A DNA stretch of 64,000 bases, taken from assembly GCA_959607715.1 (NCBI GenBank), contig CAUHNN010000011.1:5539-69538 (forward strand), written 5' to 3'. Source of the stretch: an uncultured Eggerthella sp. (GTDB lineage Bacteria; Actinomycetota; Coriobacteriia; Coriobacteriales; Eggerthellaceae). The stretch's first letter is position 1; the number at the start of each line of letters is the position of its first letter. Under the pieces are notes generated by a model. That model was given only the letters and a program-made list of their open reading frames with translations, made no database searches and had not been told where the DNA came from. A program made the translations under genes and the position numbers. Shown in pieces: positions 26,449 to 38,064 of this stretch.

Positions 26449-27564
26449 ATGGCCCACGTTCCCGCTCGCATCGACAGGATCAGGGCGCGCATGGAAGAGC
26501 AATCGCTTGACGTGCTCTACGTTCGCGGCGTGTCGAACATCGCATGGCTTACCGGTTTCGAGCGCGTTTTCGACGCGGAATCCGCCCATGCCGTCGTCAT
26601 CGCTCCCGGGATATGCGATCTTCACACCGATTCGCGTTATTTCACCGCTTTGGAGGCGGCCTCGGCGAATACCGGCGTCTCCGTCGACATGACCCGCTGC
26701 CCGCACAGTGCTTTTCTCGTGTCCCGATTGGCGCCCCTTGATGGTCTTTGCCGCATTCGCATCGGAGTGGAGGATACGCTTGAATTGCGGGAATACCGCG
26801 CCCTTGAACGCGCATGCGCCTCGTGCGCGGTCGAGCTTGTCGAGTGCGGCGGCTTCATCGAGGCCCTTCGCGAAGCGAAGGACGACTCCGAGGTTGCCGC
26901 CATGCGCGCGGCCCAGCGCATCACCGACGCCGCTTTCGAGCGCATCGTGTCCTTCATGCGCCCGGGGATGACCGAGCGGGAAGTGCAGCTTCGCCTTGAC
27001 GGCTTCATGTTCGAGCTCGGCGCCGAGGGCCTTGCCTTCGACACCATCGTCGCCGCCGGTTCGCATGCCGCTTCGCCCCACGCGATACCGGGCGAAAGGA
27101 AGCTCTGCCCCGGTGACGCCGTCGTCATGGATTTCGGCGCGCGCTTCGCGGGATATTGCTCGGATATGACGCGCACCGTTTTCGTTGGCGAGCCGAGTGC
27201 GAAGGCTCGCCGCGCCTGGGAAGTCCTTGTTCGCGCCAACGAGGAATGCGAATCCCTGATCAAAGCCGGCGTCGTCGCCTCGAAGGTTCACGAAAGGGCC
27301 GAGCGTATCCTTGAAGAAGGAGGATTCGCCGGCGCGATGGGCCATTCCCTCGGCCATAGCGTCGGGCTCGACATCCACGAGTCGCCGAACCTCTCTCCGT
27401 CGAACGACCGGGCGCTTGTCGCGGGCAACGTCGTCACCGTCGAGCCCGGTATCTACCTTCCGGGTGAATTCGGCATGCGCTTAGAGGACTTCGGCGTCGT
27501 TACGGATGACGGCTTCGAGGTTTTCACCAAAACATCCCATGAGCTGCTCTCAACCGCGATATAA
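26449..27564 (+). CDS. M24 family aminopeptidase (Xaa-Pro peptidase)
   Basis: 371-residue creatinase-like N-domain plus pita-bread M24 domain. Metal ligands are recognisable in DFGARFAGYCSDMTRTVFVG (two Asp), GHSLGHSVGLDIHE (His), VEPGIYLPG (Glu) and GMRLEDFGVV (Glu). Trims N-terminal residues next to proline. The gene directly upstream of efp in many Gram-positive genomes is this peptidase (YqhT/PapA), and the order is kept here. Start ATG 26449, four bases after aroB. Confidence 0.93.
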   Translation: MAHVPARIDRIRARMEEQSLDVLYVRGVSNIAWLTGFERVFDAESAHAVVIAPGICDLHTDSRYFTALEAASANTGVSVDMTRCPHSAFLVSRLAPLDGLCRIRIGVEDTLELREYRALERACASCAVELVECGGFIEALREAKDDSEVAAMRAAQRITDAAFERIVSFMRPGMTEREVQLRLDGFMFELGAEGLAFDTIVAAGSHAASPHAIPGERKLCPGDAVVMDFGARFAGYCSDMTRTVFVGEPSAKARRAWEVLVRANEECESLIKAGVVASKVHERAERILEEGGFAGAMGHSLGHSVGLDIHESPNLSPSNDRALVAGNVVTVEPGIYLPGEFGMRLEDFGVVTDDGFEVFTKTSHELLSTAI

Positions 27565-27609
27565 TGAAGCGTCACTGAAGAATCGATTACTTTAACAGAA
27601 GGAGAAAAC

Positions 27610-28170
27610 GTGGCAATCTCAACCGCTGATTTCCGTAACGGTATGTGCATCGAATACAACGGCAAGCTCTGCACCATCGTGGAGTTCCAGCACGTCAAGC
27701 CGGGCAAGGGCGGTGCGTTCGTCCGCACTAAGCTTCGCGACATCAAGACGGGCCGCGTTGTCGACTACACCTTCAATTCCGGCACGAAGTTCGAGGCTGT
27801 GCGCCTTGAAACCAAGAAGATGCAGTTCCTCTACAGCGATGGATCCGACTTCAACTTCATGGACAACACCACCTACGAGCAGCTTTCCATCCCTGCCGAG
27901 ATCGTCGGCGACGCTGCCCAGTGGCTCAAGGAAAACGACGAGGCTACGCTCATGTACGCCGGCGACGAACTGATCAGCATCGAGCCTCAGATGTTCGTCG
28001 AGCTCGAGGTCACCGAGACCGAGCCTGGCTTCAAGGGCGATACCGCGACCAACACCACCAAGCCCGCCACCCTCGAAACCGGCGTCACCATCCAGGTGCC
28101 GACCTTCATCGAGATCGGCGACGTGCTTCAGATCGACTCGCGCGACGGCCGTTTCGTTAAGCGCGTCTAG
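27610..28170 (+). CDS. efp: Translation elongation factor P
   Basis: 186 residues; binds stalled ribosomes and promotes Pro-Pro bond formation. The KOW domain has FQHVKPGKGGAFVRTKLRD with the loop Lys at the position modified in other groups (PGKGG context). The central and C-terminal OB folds include SDGSDFNFMDNTTYEQ and the signature KPATLETGVTIQVPTFI and RDGRFVKRV. GTG 27610 lies eight bases after AGAAGGAG. Standard length. Confidence 0.98.
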   Translation: MAISTADFRNGMCIEYNGKLCTIVEFQHVKPGKGGAFVRTKLRDIKTGRVVDYTFNSGTKFEAVRLETKKMQFLYSDGSDFNFMDNTTYEQLSIPAEIVGDAAQWLKENDEATLMYAGDELISIEPQMFVELEVTETEPGFKGDTATNTTKPATLETGVTIQVPTFIEIGDVLQIDSRDGRFVKRV

Positions 28171-28202
28171 TCTGTGTCGCTTTATCGAGAAGTTCTTTGA
28201 TG

Positions 28203-28226
28203 CAGGGGGCGCATACGCGCCCCCTG
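28203..28226 (+). terminator. Strong hairpin after efp, next to a TATAAT box
   Basis: CAGGGGGCGC (28203-28212) pairs with GCGCCCCCTG (28217-28226) around ATAC. There is no T-run; instead TATAAT follows at 28230-28235, so the hairpin may separate efp transcription from a promoter for the carboxylase operon. No -35 match is present at the standard distance. Confidence 0.5.
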
Positions 28227-28299
28227 TCGTATAATCAACTATCTGTTCTTTTGCGCCTGAACGGTAGGCGCTCTTTGACAACGAGGAGGTGCGAAACAC

Positions 28300-30189
<1,890 letters not shown>

Positions 30190-31539
30190 ATGTTCGAGAA
30201 AGTCCTAGTAGCAAATCGCGGCGAGGTTGCCCTGCGCATCATGCGCGCCTGCAAGGAAATGGGCATCAAGACCGTTGCGGTGTACTCCACTGAGGACGCC
30301 GACACGTATCCGGTGCGCTATGCCGACGAGAAGGTCTGCATCGGTCCGGCTCCCGCCAACAAGAGCTACCTGATCATGTCTTCCATCATCGCGGCCGCGG
30401 TCAACACGGGCGCACAGGCGATCCATCCCGGATACGGCTTCCTCGCCGAGAATTCCGACTTCGCCCGTGCGTGCGCCGACAACGGCATCGTCTTCATCGG
30501 CCCTTCTCCCGACTGCATCGATGCGATGGGCAACAAAGCCGCCGCGCGCGACACCATGAAGCATTGCGGCGTCCCCACCGTTCCCGGTTCCGACGGCGTC
30601 GTCGAAACCGTCGAAGAGGCGCGTTCGTTCGCCGAGGCCGTGGGATACCCCGTTCTCGTCAAGGCGTCGGCCGGCGGCGGCGGCAAGGGCATGCGCGAAG
30701 TGCATGATCCCGCCGACCTCGAATCGCAGTTCATGGCCGCCAAGAACGAGGCGCAGGCTGCTTTCGGCAACGGCGATGTTTATCTTGAGAAGCTCGTGCT
30801 GCGCCCTCGCCACGTCGAGGTCCAGGTCCTTGCCGACAAGCACGGCAACCGCATCTCGCTGTGCGAGCGCGATTGCTCTTTGCAGCGCCGTCATCAGAAG
30901 CTGCTCGAGGAAGCGCCTTCGCCGGCGCTCACCGACGAGATCCGTCGAGCCATGGGCGTCGCGGCCGTCAAGGCGGTTCGAGCCACGGGCTACGAGAACG
31001 CCGGCACCATCGAGTTCCTCCTCGACCAGGACGGTCGTTTCTACTTCATGGAGATGAACACCCGTGTTCAGGTTGAGCACCCGGTGTCCGAGCAGATCAC
31101 CGGCACGGATATCATCAAAGAGCAGCTGCGCATAGCCGCCGGCGAGCCTATTTCGTGCATCGATCGCGCGCCGTTCGCGCCCTTCGGCCATGCTATGGAG
31201 TTTCGCATCAACGCCGAGGACCCCGAGCATGGTTTCCGCCCGTGCCCCGGCACCATCACGCGCTTCGATCTTCCGGGCGGTCCCGGGGTTCGCGTGGAGT
31301 CCTACATCAGCCAGGGAGACCACATCTCCCCGTACTACGATTCCATGGTCGCGAAGCTCATCGTTTGGGGCATCGACCGCGATGAATGCATCGCGCGCGG
31401 TAAGCGTGCCCTGTCGGAGTTCTGCATCGAAGGCATCAAAACCACCATTCCCTTCCATCAGGAGGTCTTGGAGAACCAGGCGTTCGTCGATGGCAGGGTC
31501 TACACCGATTTCATCGAAACCGAAATGGGGGATGAATAA
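30190..31539 (+). CDS. accC: Biotin carboxylase
   Basis: 449-residue ATP-grasp enzyme carboxylating the biotin of the carrier domain. Visible: FEKVLVANRGEVALRIMRAC, HPGYGFLAEN, VKASAGGGGKGMR (glycine-rich ATP loop), RHVEVQVLADKHGN, ERDCSLQRRHQK, MEMNTRVQVEHPVSEQ and FRINAEDP. Begins immediately after the stop of the fusion gene (30189/30190), so stoichiometric expression is likely. Length and motifs are those of AccC rather than full pyruvate carboxylase. Confidence 0.96.
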   Translation: MFEKVLVANRGEVALRIMRACKEMGIKTVAVYSTEDADTYPVRYADEKVCIGPAPANKSYLIMSSIIAAAVNTGAQAIHPGYGFLAENSDFARACADNGIVFIGPSPDCIDAMGNKAAARDTMKHCGVPTVPGSDGVVETVEEARSFAEAVGYPVLVKASAGGGGKGMREVHDPADLESQFMAAKNEAQAAFGNGDVYLEKLVLRPRHVEVQVLADKHGNRISLCERDCSLQRRHQKLLEEAPSPALTDEIRRAMGVAAVKAVRATGYENAGTIEFLLDQDGRFYFMEMNTRVQVEHPVSEQITGTDIIKEQLRIAAGEPISCIDRAPFAPFGHAMEFRINAEDPEHGFRPCPGTITRFDLPGGPGVRVESYISQGDHISPYYDSMVAKLIVWGIDRDECIARGKRALSEFCIEGIKTTIPFHQEVLENQAFVDGRVYTDFIETEMGDE

Positions 31540-31540
31540 C

Positions 31541-31885
31541 ATGTCCGATATCAACAAGGAAGGTCTGGCGATCGCCCCTGGCGTCGTCGAGACCATCGTC
31601 ATTCTTGCCGTTCGCGAGGTTCCCGGTGTCGCTTCCGTCGGCGCTGCGCCTTCCGGCATCCGTTCCTTGCTCGCGTTCAACCAGTCCACGCAGGGCGTCG
31701 TCATCGTCCCTGAAGCCGATGGCACCTTCGCCGTCGACCTCACCATTCGCGTTCAGTCCGGCCGTTCGCTCAACGCCATCGCCGAGCAGGTTCGCACGGC
31801 GGTTTCCGATGCGCTTCTTTCCCAGATCGGGCTCGAGGTTTCGCGCGTCGACATCAACGTCAACGGCATCCAGTTCCAGGATTAG
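31541..31885 (+). CDS. Asp23/Gls24 family envelope stress protein
   Basis: 114-residue member of the Asp23/Gls24 (YqhY/YloU-like) family, with GLAIAPGVVETIVILAVREV, the internal VDLTIRVQSGRSLNAIAEQV and the VRVDINVNGIQF-like ending (here SRVDINVNGIQFQD). In Bacillus the homolog yqhY sits between accC and nusB and affects fatty-acid synthesis; same position here. ATG 31541 follows the accC stop by one base. Confidence 0.88.
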   Translation: MSDINKEGLAIAPGVVETIVILAVREVPGVASVGAAPSGIRSLLAFNQSTQGVVIVPEADGTFAVDLTIRVQSGRSLNAIAEQVRTAVSDALLSQIGLEVSRVDINVNGIQFQD

Positions 31886-31894
31886 GCGCTGCGC

Positions 31895-32326
31895 ATGGCA
31901 AAGAAGAATCGACATCAAGATCGCGTCCTTGCACGCAAGCAGGCCCTCCAGCTGATGTATCAGGGTGAGATCCTCGATAAGGATCCCCAGGTTCTCGTCG
32001 AAGAGAAGCAGCTCGTTCCCGAGACCCAGGGTCTCGACGAATACGCTCTTTCGCTTCTTTCGGGCGTCAAGGAGCATGAAGCCGATCTCGACGAGCGCAT
32101 CGAATCCGCTAGCGACAATTGGACGCTCGACCGTATGCCCATCGTCGACCGTTCGCTGCTTCGCCTTTCCGCTTTCGAGATGGTCTACGCAGAAGATGTT
32201 CCCGTCTCCGTCTCCATCAACGAAGCGGTCAACCTCGCCAAGGAATTCGGCGGCGACGATTCCCCTCGCTTCATCAACGGCATCTTGGGGCGCATCGCCA
32301 CCCAGCTTGAAGGGGAGAGCGCTTAA
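31895..32326 (+). CDS. nusB: Transcription antitermination factor NusB
   Basis: 143-residue helical protein forming the boxA-binding complex with NusE (S10) in rRNA antitermination. RVLARKQALQLMYQGEIL, NWTLDRMPIVDRSLLRLSAF and EAVNLAKEFGGDDSPRFING are standard NusB blocks. ATG 31895 nine bases after the preceding stop. Stop and next start overlap as TAATG. Confidence 0.95.
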   Translation: MAKKNRHQDRVLARKQALQLMYQGEILDKDPQVLVEEKQLVPETQGLDEYALSLLSGVKEHEADLDERIESASDNWTLDRMPIVDRSLLRLSAFEMVYAEDVPVSVSINEAVNLAKEFGGDDSPRFINGILGRIATQLEGESA

Positions 32327-32595
32327 TGGAGCAGGCTTCGAAAACCGCATTCGAAGACCTTAAAGGCCGCCTCGATGAAATCGTGGCGGCCGTTTCGAAT
32401 GAAGACCTTCCTCTCGACGAGGCTCTTGATCTTTATGAGGAGGCCGTTGATCTTGGCCTTCGGGCTTCTCGTATAATGGAGCAGGGCATCGAGGCCTCGT
32501 CGTCTGAAGGCGAAGCATCCTCGCAGCCGTCTGCTGATGCTTGCGAGAACGTCGATGCCGCTGCAGCATCGGCCGAAGCCGGGTCTGCCGAATAA
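32326..32595 (+). CDS. xseB: Exodeoxyribonuclease VII small subunit
   Basis: 89 residues. The XseB helical hairpin is clear: FEDLKGRLDEIVAAVSNEDL and LDEALDLYEEAVDLGLR. The last 35 residues are an acidic Ala/Ser-rich tail. The large subunit xseA, which accompanies it in Bacillus order, is not in this window. Coupled to nusB by a one-base overlap. A TATAAT at 32472-32477 inside this gene could give an internal promoter for dxs. Confidence 0.9.
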   Translation: MEQASKTAFEDLKGRLDEIVAAVSNEDLPLDEALDLYEEAVDLGLRASRIMEQGIEASSSEGEASSQPSADACENVDAAAASAEAGSAE

Positions 32596-32613
32596 CGGCG
32601 GGAGGTATCCATC

Positions 32614-34494
32614 GTGAGCCATCGCATTCTCGATTCAATAGATTCACCCGACAAGCTCAAACTCCTCACCGATGAAGAGCTTTCGATCCTTGCGAATGAA
32701 ATTCGCGCCGAGATCATCGACGTCACCTCCAAGACCGGCGGTCACGTCGCTTCGAGCCTCGGTGCGGTCGAAACCATTCTCGCGGTACATTCGCTCATCG
32801 ATTCACCCCATGACCGTTTCCTGTTCGACGTCGGTCACCAGTCGTATGCCCACATGATCATCACCGGTCGGCTCGGCAGGTTCCCGACGCTTCGTCAGTA
32901 CAAGGGGCTCTCGGGGTTCCCGAAGCCGCATAGCAATCCCCATGACGTGCATCCTTCAGGTCATGCTTCCGACTCCCTTTCGGTTGCCTGCGGTCTTGCC
33001 CGTGCGCGCGACCTTGTCGGAGGGGACCAGAAGATCGTCGCGCTGATCGGCGATGCGTCGATCGCCGGCGGCATGGCCTTCGAGGCCCTCAACGACATCG
33101 GGCAGGCCCAGACACCGCTCGTCATCATTCTCAACGACAACGAGATGTCCATTTCCCGCAACGTCGGAGCGGTGGCCAAGCACCTTGGATCCATGCGCGT
33201 TCGTTCCGATTACCGCTATCACCGCGACACGATGCAGGAATTCATGGAAAGCTCCCTCGGGCCCGCCGGTAAGGCCATGGTCAAGCTCGGGCGCAATGCC
33301 AAGGAATCGGTGAAGCAGTTCGTCGTTCCCGACACCATGCTTTTCGAGCAGTTCGGCATCGTCTGCACCCCGCCGGTCGATGGACACGACATCCCGGCTC
33401 TGAAATTCACCATCAAGTGCGCCCTTGAGGCTGAAGCGCCCGTGCTCGTTCACGTCGTCACCAAGAAGGGCGCGGGCTTCAAGCCGGCAGAGGAGGATCC
33501 TTCGCGCTTCCACGGCATCGGCCCCTATGATCCCATCACCGGCGAAACCATCAAGAAGCCGTCTTCCGCCCTCACGTATACGCAGGCTTTCACGCGTGCG
33601 TTCGAGCGCGAGGCGCAAGCCGATGAATCCTTGTGCGCCATATCGGCTGCGATGGTCGACGGCACGGGACTGCGCTCCTTCGCCGATAACCACCCCGATC
33701 GCTGTTTCGACGTGGGCATTGCCGAAGGGCATGCCGTCGGCATGGCAAGCGGCCTGGCGCTCGGTGGTCGAAAGCCGCTTGTCGCCCTTTACTCGACGTT
33801 TTTACAGCGAGCCATCGACCAGGTGATCATCGACATCGCCCTCGAGAAACTCGACGTCGTCTTCGCCATAGATCGCGCGGGCCTCGTCGGCGACGACGGC
33901 CCCACCCACCACGGCATGTTCGATATGGCGTTGCTGCGCTGCATTCCCAATATGCGCATTCTGGCCCCCTCGAATGAGGCGGAGCTTGCCCATGCGCTTC
34001 ATACCGCCTTGAGGATCGAAGGTCCCGTTGCGCTGCGCTACCCCCGCGGTGAAGCCGCAGGCGTGCCGTTCCCCGATGATTTCCTCATGATGAGGCCGGG
34101 ATGTTCCCGTCTCGTCCGGGAAGGGGAGGATGCGGCCATCCTCGCGTTCGGCCGCATGGTCTCCTACGCTCTCGCCGCCGCCGAGCAATTGGAGCGCGAG
34201 GGAATCTCCGTGCGCGTCGTCGACATGAGGTGGGTCAAGCCCCTCGATGTGCAGGCCATTGCAGAGGCGGCCAAGACCAAGGCGGTGGTTACGGTCGAGG
34301 ACGGCGTGGCGACGGGCGGTGCCGGCGAAGGAGTGGCCGAGGTTCTGGCTCTCCAAGGTTCCCAGGTGCCCCTGGCGGTGCTCGGTTTGCCCGACGATTT
34401 CGTCGCCCAAGGCAAAGTCGACCAGCTTTTCTCGGATATCGGCGTCGATGCCGAGGGCATTGCCGCAACCCTCAAATCGCTTTTGGCGGGTTAA
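32614..34494 (+). CDS. dxs: 1-deoxy-D-xylulose-5-phosphate synthase
   Basis: 626-residue thiamine-diphosphate enzyme, first step of the MEP isoprenoid pathway. The ThDP motif GDASIAGGMAFEALND (about 148-163) with the NDNEMSIS metal site, the central DHLRP-like FDVGIAEGHAVGMASGLAL with the catalytic Glu, and GDDGPTHHGMFDMALLR are intact. GTG 32614 follows GGGAGG. Ends at a strong terminator. Confidence 0.97.
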   Translation: MSHRILDSIDSPDKLKLLTDEELSILANEIRAEIIDVTSKTGGHVASSLGAVETILAVHSLIDSPHDRFLFDVGHQSYAHMIITGRLGRFPTLRQYKGLSGFPKPHSNPHDVHPSGHASDSLSVACGLARARDLVGGDQKIVALIGDASIAGGMAFEALNDIGQAQTPLVIILNDNEMSISRNVGAVAKHLGSMRVRSDYRYHRDTMQEFMESSLGPAGKAMVKLGRNAKESVKQFVVPDTMLFEQFGIVCTPPVDGHDIPALKFTIKCALEAEAPVLVHVVTKKGAGFKPAEEDPSRFHGIGPYDPITGETIKKPSSALTYTQAFTRAFEREAQADESLCAISAAMVDGTGLRSFADNHPDRCFDVGIAEGHAVGMASGLALGGRKPLVALYSTFLQRAIDQVIIDIALEKLDVVFAIDRAGLVGDDGPTHHGMFDMALLRCIPNMRILAPSNEAELAHALHTALRIEGPVALRYPRGEAAGVPFPDDFLMMRPGCSRLVREGEDAAILAFGRMVSYALAAAEQLEREGISVRVVDMRWVKPLDVQAIAEAAKTKAVVTVEDGVATGGAGEGVAEVLALQGSQVPLAVLGLPDDFVAQGKVDQLFSDIGVDAEGIAATLKSLLAG

Positions 34495-34521
34495 CGGTTT
34501 CCGGGCTAAGCCGTCTTTTCC

Positions 34522-34554
34522 AAGCGTCCTGCGTTCATGCAGGGCGCTTTTTTT
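34522..34554 (+). terminator. Intrinsic terminator after dxs
   Basis: AAGCGTCCTGC (34522-34532) pairs with GCAGGGCGCTT (34539-34549, one wobble), then a seven-T run. Ends the carboxylase-nusB-dxs unit. The remaining bases to the amt gene at 34716 show no other feature. Confidence 0.9.
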
Positions 34555-34715
34555 CGTTACCGAACTGTTTTGTTTCGCTTCCGTGGCAACAATGATTCCC
34601 TTCTATTTCAAGCCCCTTTCGACGTAGTAAACACTCCCTCTGCCGTCGAAAGAGGGCTGCCATCTGGGACAAGATGGGTGTTGTCGTAATGGAACGAAAA
34701 AAAGGAGGTAACGAT

Positions 34716-35987
34716 ATGTACGACACCGGAGCGACTGCTTTCATGCTCGTCAGTGCGATGCTGGTCTTTCTCATGACGCCTGGTGTTGCGTTCTTTTACG
34801 GGGGTTTGGCCCGACGGAAGAACGTCATCAACACCATGTTCATGTCCCTAGCCGCGGTCGGCGTTGTCGGGATCATCTGGATCATTGCCGGATGGTCGAT
34901 CGCTTACGGAGGCGATGGTTCCAATCCCTTCGTAGGGGGTCTTGATCAGCTGGGATGCCTTTCGGCACTCGGTGACATGCTGACCGAGGCGGAGAATCCG
35001 GGCGATGCGACGTATCCCTCGATCATCAACATCGCATTCCAGATGGCCTTCGCCATGATCACCGTCGGCATTATCGGCGGATCGGTGGCAGGACGCATGA
35101 AGTTCGGTCCGTTCTTGGCCTTCATCACCCTGTGGGTCGTGTTGGTCTACGCTCCTCTCGCCCATATGGTCTGGGGCGGAGAAGGCAGCTTCATCGGCGA
35201 CATGATCGGCGCGCTCGACTTCGCCGGTGGTGACGTTGTCCACATCAGTTCCGGTTTGACGGGCCTGGTCTTGTGCCTGCTGATCGGTAAACGTCGCGGC
35301 TTCGGCGCTGTGGCTCACCGTCCCCACAACGTGCCGTCCGTCGTTCTCGGCGCAACGCTTCTTTGGTTCGGATGGTTCGGCTTCAACGGAGGCTCCGCCT
35401 TCACCGCCGACGGCATCGCTGGTCTTGCGGTTCTCAACACCGTGGTCGCCTCTGGCGCAGCGATGGTTTCCTGGATGATCGTCGAGACCATCAAGACCGG
35501 CAAGCCGACCCTCGTCGGCGCTGCGACCGGCCTCGTCGCGGGATTGGTCGTCATCACCCCGGCAGCTGGCTTCGTCGAGCCGTGGGCAGCCATCGTGATG
35601 GGCCTGATCGTATCCCCGATCTGCTACTTCGCGATCTCTTTCCTGAAGGCCAAGATCGGCTACGACGATGCTCTTGACGCCTTCGGATGCCATGCGGTCG
35701 GCGGCGTCGTCGGCGGCATCCTCACCGGTATCTTCTGCGTGCCGGAGCTTTCCTGGACCGATTTCGGTGGCTTGCTGTACACGGGTGATCCGTCCCTGCT
35801 CGCCTCCCAGCTCATCGGCATCGGCGTCACCGTGGCGTTCGTGGTCATCGGTTCCCTCATCATCGGCCTCATCGTCAAGGTGATCGCGAAGGGTACCCTG
35901 CGCGTCAGCAAGGCCGAGGAAGCCTGCGGCATGGATATGGCCGCCCACAGCGAATCCGCTTATCCCGCCTTTGTCGGTTTGGACTAG
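34716..35987 (+). CDS. amt: Ammonium transporter
   Basis: 423-residue Amt/Mep channel with about eleven transmembrane helices. GDVVHISSGLTGL carries the Asp and first pore His, and DAFGCHAVGGVVGGILTG the second His of the twin-His pore. ATG 34716 was preferred over the upstream in-frame start because AAAGGAGG stands seven bases before it and the extra 14 residues are polar. The next gene encodes P-II, the usual regulator that plugs Amt. Confidence 0.96.
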   Translation: MYDTGATAFMLVSAMLVFLMTPGVAFFYGGLARRKNVINTMFMSLAAVGVVGIIWIIAGWSIAYGGDGSNPFVGGLDQLGCLSALGDMLTEAENPGDATYPSIINIAFQMAFAMITVGIIGGSVAGRMKFGPFLAFITLWVVLVYAPLAHMVWGGEGSFIGDMIGALDFAGGDVVHISSGLTGLVLCLLIGKRRGFGAVAHRPHNVPSVVLGATLLWFGWFGFNGGSAFTADGIAGLAVLNTVVASGAAMVSWMIVETIKTGKPTLVGAATGLVAGLVVITPAAGFVEPWAAIVMGLIVSPICYFAISFLKAKIGYDDALDAFGCHAVGGVVGGILTGIFCVPELSWTDFGGLLYTGDPSLLASQLIGIGVTVAFVVIGSLIIGLIVKVIAKGTLRVSKAEEACGMDMAAHSESAYPAFVGLD

Positions 35988-36002
35988 AAAGGGGAGTGCG
36001 AA

Positions 36003-36341
36003 ATGAAACGTATCTCTGCAGTGGTTCGACCCGAAAAGCTCGAACCCTTGAAGGAAGCCTTGTTCGAGAAGAACGTTCGCGGCATGACGATCTACCAGGT
36101 TCACGGTTGCGGCAATCAGCACGGTTGGAAGGAGTACTTCCGCGGTAGCGAGATCTTCCTGAACATGATCCCGAAGGTCAAGTTCGAGATCGTCGTCGAC
36201 GATAGTCAGGTCGAGGAACTCGTTGAGCTGATCTGCTCGGTCGCACGCACCGGAGAGGTCGGCGATGGCAAGATCTTCGTTTCCGATATCGAACGCGTCA
36301 TTCGCGTCCGTACGGGTGAAGAGGGCGACGCCGCGGTGTGA
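36003..36341 (+). CDS. glnB: Nitrogen regulatory P-II protein
   Basis: 112 residues, full ferredoxin-like P-II fold: MKRISAVVRPEKLEPLKEAL, T-loop region GCGNQHGWKEYFRGSEIFLN, IPKVKFEIVVDD, and the ATP-binding TGEVGDGKIFVSDIERVIRV. Aligned without gaps to E. coli GlnB, Tyr51 (uridylylated/adenylylated) is Ile and Tyr46 is Phe; a Tyr is at 45. So the usual covalent switch seems absent, and control would rest on ATP/ADP/2-oxoglutarate. Begins 15 bases after amt with AAAGGGGAG; amt-glnB operon. Confidence 0.95.
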   Translation: MKRISAVVRPEKLEPLKEALFEKNVRGMTIYQVHGCGNQHGWKEYFRGSEIFLNMIPKVKFEIVVDDSQVEELVELICSVARTGEVGDGKIFVSDIERVIRVRTGEEGDAAV

Positions 36342-36390
36342 TCCTCCTTGAGATGATATTCAACACACGCCGTACCGTTCGTCGATAAAT

Positions 36391-36420
36391 GAAAGGCCCT
36401 GGATGACTCCAGGGCCTTTC
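36391..36420 (+). terminator. Terminator after glnB
   Basis: GAAAGGCCCTGG (36391-36402) and CCAGGGCCTTTC (36409-36420) form a perfect 12-bp stem with a six-base loop. T-tail limited to the stem end. Confidence 0.75.
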
Positions 36421-36528
36421 GTGCGAAACGTGATTATGAAGTGTGATATGGGATGACGCTAATGTGCGAAGCAAAATACGCTATGATTCAGAGTCGAATA
36501 AAACCACTACAGATGAAAGGATTGCAGG

Positions 36529-38061
36529 ATGACTCGCAAAATCGCAATTTTCGACACCACCTTGCGCGATGGTGAGCAGTCGCCGGGCGCTTCTATGAAT
36601 TCCGAGGAGAAACTCGTTATCACGCGCCAGCTGCTACGCCTCAACGTCGATGTGATCGAAGCGGGTTTCCCTGTGTCCTCGCCGGGTGACTTCAAGTCCG
36701 TCCAGTCCATCGCCGCCGAGGTAGGGGACCGCGCCGTCGTCTGCGCGCTCACCCGCGCGGTCGAGAAGGACATCGATTCCGCCGCCCGCGCTCTGGCCGA
36801 CTGCGCCCGTCCGCGCATCCATACCGGCATCGGCGTTTCCCACAGCCATATCTACGACAAGCTCCGCACCACGCCCGAGAAGATCCTCGAGCGCGCCGTC
36901 GCAGCCGTCAAGTACGCCAAGAAGTACGTTGAAGACGTCGAGTTCTACGCTGAGGACGCGGGTCGTTCCGACTACGAGTTCCTCGCCAAGGTCTGCCAGG
37001 CCGTCATCGAGGCCGGCGCCACGGTCGTCAACATCCCCGACACCACCGGCTACTCCTTGCCCGACGAGTTCGGCCGCCGCATCGCGTTCTTGCGCGAGAA
37101 CGTCGACAACTTCGACAAGGCGACCTTCTCCGTCCACTGCCACAACGACCTCGGTATGGCCACGGCCCTTTCGCTGGCCGGCGTGGCGAACGGCGCAACG
37201 CAGATCGAGTGCACCATCAACGGCCTCGGCGAGCGTGCCGGCAACACGGCAATGGAAGAAGTCGTCATGGCTATGAAGATGCACGGCGACGAGCTTGACG
37301 CCCACACCGACGTCAACACCCGCGAATTCGTCCGCGCATCTCGTCTCGTTTCCTCCATCACCGGTTTCGTCGTTCAGCCCAACAAGGCCATCGTCGGCGC
37401 GAACGCCTTCGCTCATTCCTCCGGTATTCACCAGGATGGCGTCATCAAGGCGCGCGACACCTACGAGATCATCGACCCCACCGAGGTCGGTGCCGGCCAG
37501 AGCTCCATCGTTCTGTCTGCCCGTTCCGGTCGTGCGGCGCTTCGCCATCGTCTCGAGGCCCTCGGTTACCACATCGAAGGTCAGGCCTTCGAGGATCTGC
37601 ACACCGCCTTCCTCGATTTGGCCGACAAGAAGAAGGAAGTCTACGACGAGGACCTCGAGTCCCTCGTGGGCGAGCATGATCGCAACCGCACCGCTCGCTA
37701 CACGCTGAAGTCCGTCCAGATTTCCTGCGGCCAGCCCCTCATCCCGACGGCAACCGTCACCCTGTGCGACAAGGACGAGCACGAGTTCACCGCTTGCTCC
37801 ACCGGCACCGGTCCGGTCGATGCCCTTTACAAGGCGGTCAACCAGATCGTCGACATCGACAACGAGCTTTCCGAGTTCTCGGTTCAGAGCGTCACGCGCG
37901 GCATCGACGCGCTTGGCGAGGTCACGATTCGCGTGACGGCCGCCGATGGTCAGGTCTTCACCGGTCGCGGCGCCGACGGCGATATCATCGTCTCCTCCGC
38001 GAAGGCGTACCTCAACGCGCTCAACCGCCTCATCGCAAACAACGAGGAAAAGGCAAAGTAA
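36529..38061 (+). CDS. leuA: 2-isopropylmalate synthase
   Basis: 510 residues; condenses acetyl-CoA with 2-oxoisovalerate, first step of leucine synthesis. The TIM barrel has [38 protein letters not shown] and the metal ligands [14 protein letters not shown] follows. The C-terminal LeuA regulatory (leucine-binding) domain is present ([32 protein letters not shown]). ATG 36529 behind GAAAGGA. A TATGAT box at 36482-36487 may be its -10. No leader peptide or T-box is seen. Confidence 0.95.
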   Translation: MTRKIAIFDTTLRDGEQSPGASMNSEEKLVITRQLLRLNVDVIEAGFPVSSPGDFKSVQSIAAEVGDRAVVCALTRAVEKDIDSAARALADCARPRIHTGIGVSHSHIYDKLRTTPEKILERAVAAVKYAKKYVEDVEFYAEDAGRSDYEFLAKVCQAVIEAGATVVNIPDTTGYSLPDEFGRRIAFLRENVDNFDKATFSVHCHNDLGMATALSLAGVANGATQIECTINGLGERAGNTAMEEVVMAMKMHGDELDAHTDVNTREFVRASRLVSSITGFVVQPNKAIVGANAFAHSSGIHQDGVIKARDTYEIIDPTEVGAGQSSIVLSARSGRAALRHRLEALGYHIEGQAFEDLHTAFLDLADKKKEVYDEDLESLVGEHDRNRTARYTLKSVQISCGQPLIPTATVTLCDKDEHEFTACSTGTGPVDALYKAVNQIVDIDNELSEFSVQSVTRGIDALGEVTIRVTAADGQVFTGRGADGDIIVSSAKAYLNALNRLIANNEEKAK

Positions 38062-38064
38062 AGC

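Noticed and set aside
28227..28299. Strong sigma70 promoter from the TATAAT at 28230
   Set aside because: The -35 position falls inside the GC hairpin and has no match; kept only as a note.
30205..31746. 513-codon minus-strand frame across accC
   Set aside because: Antisense shadow of accC and asp23.
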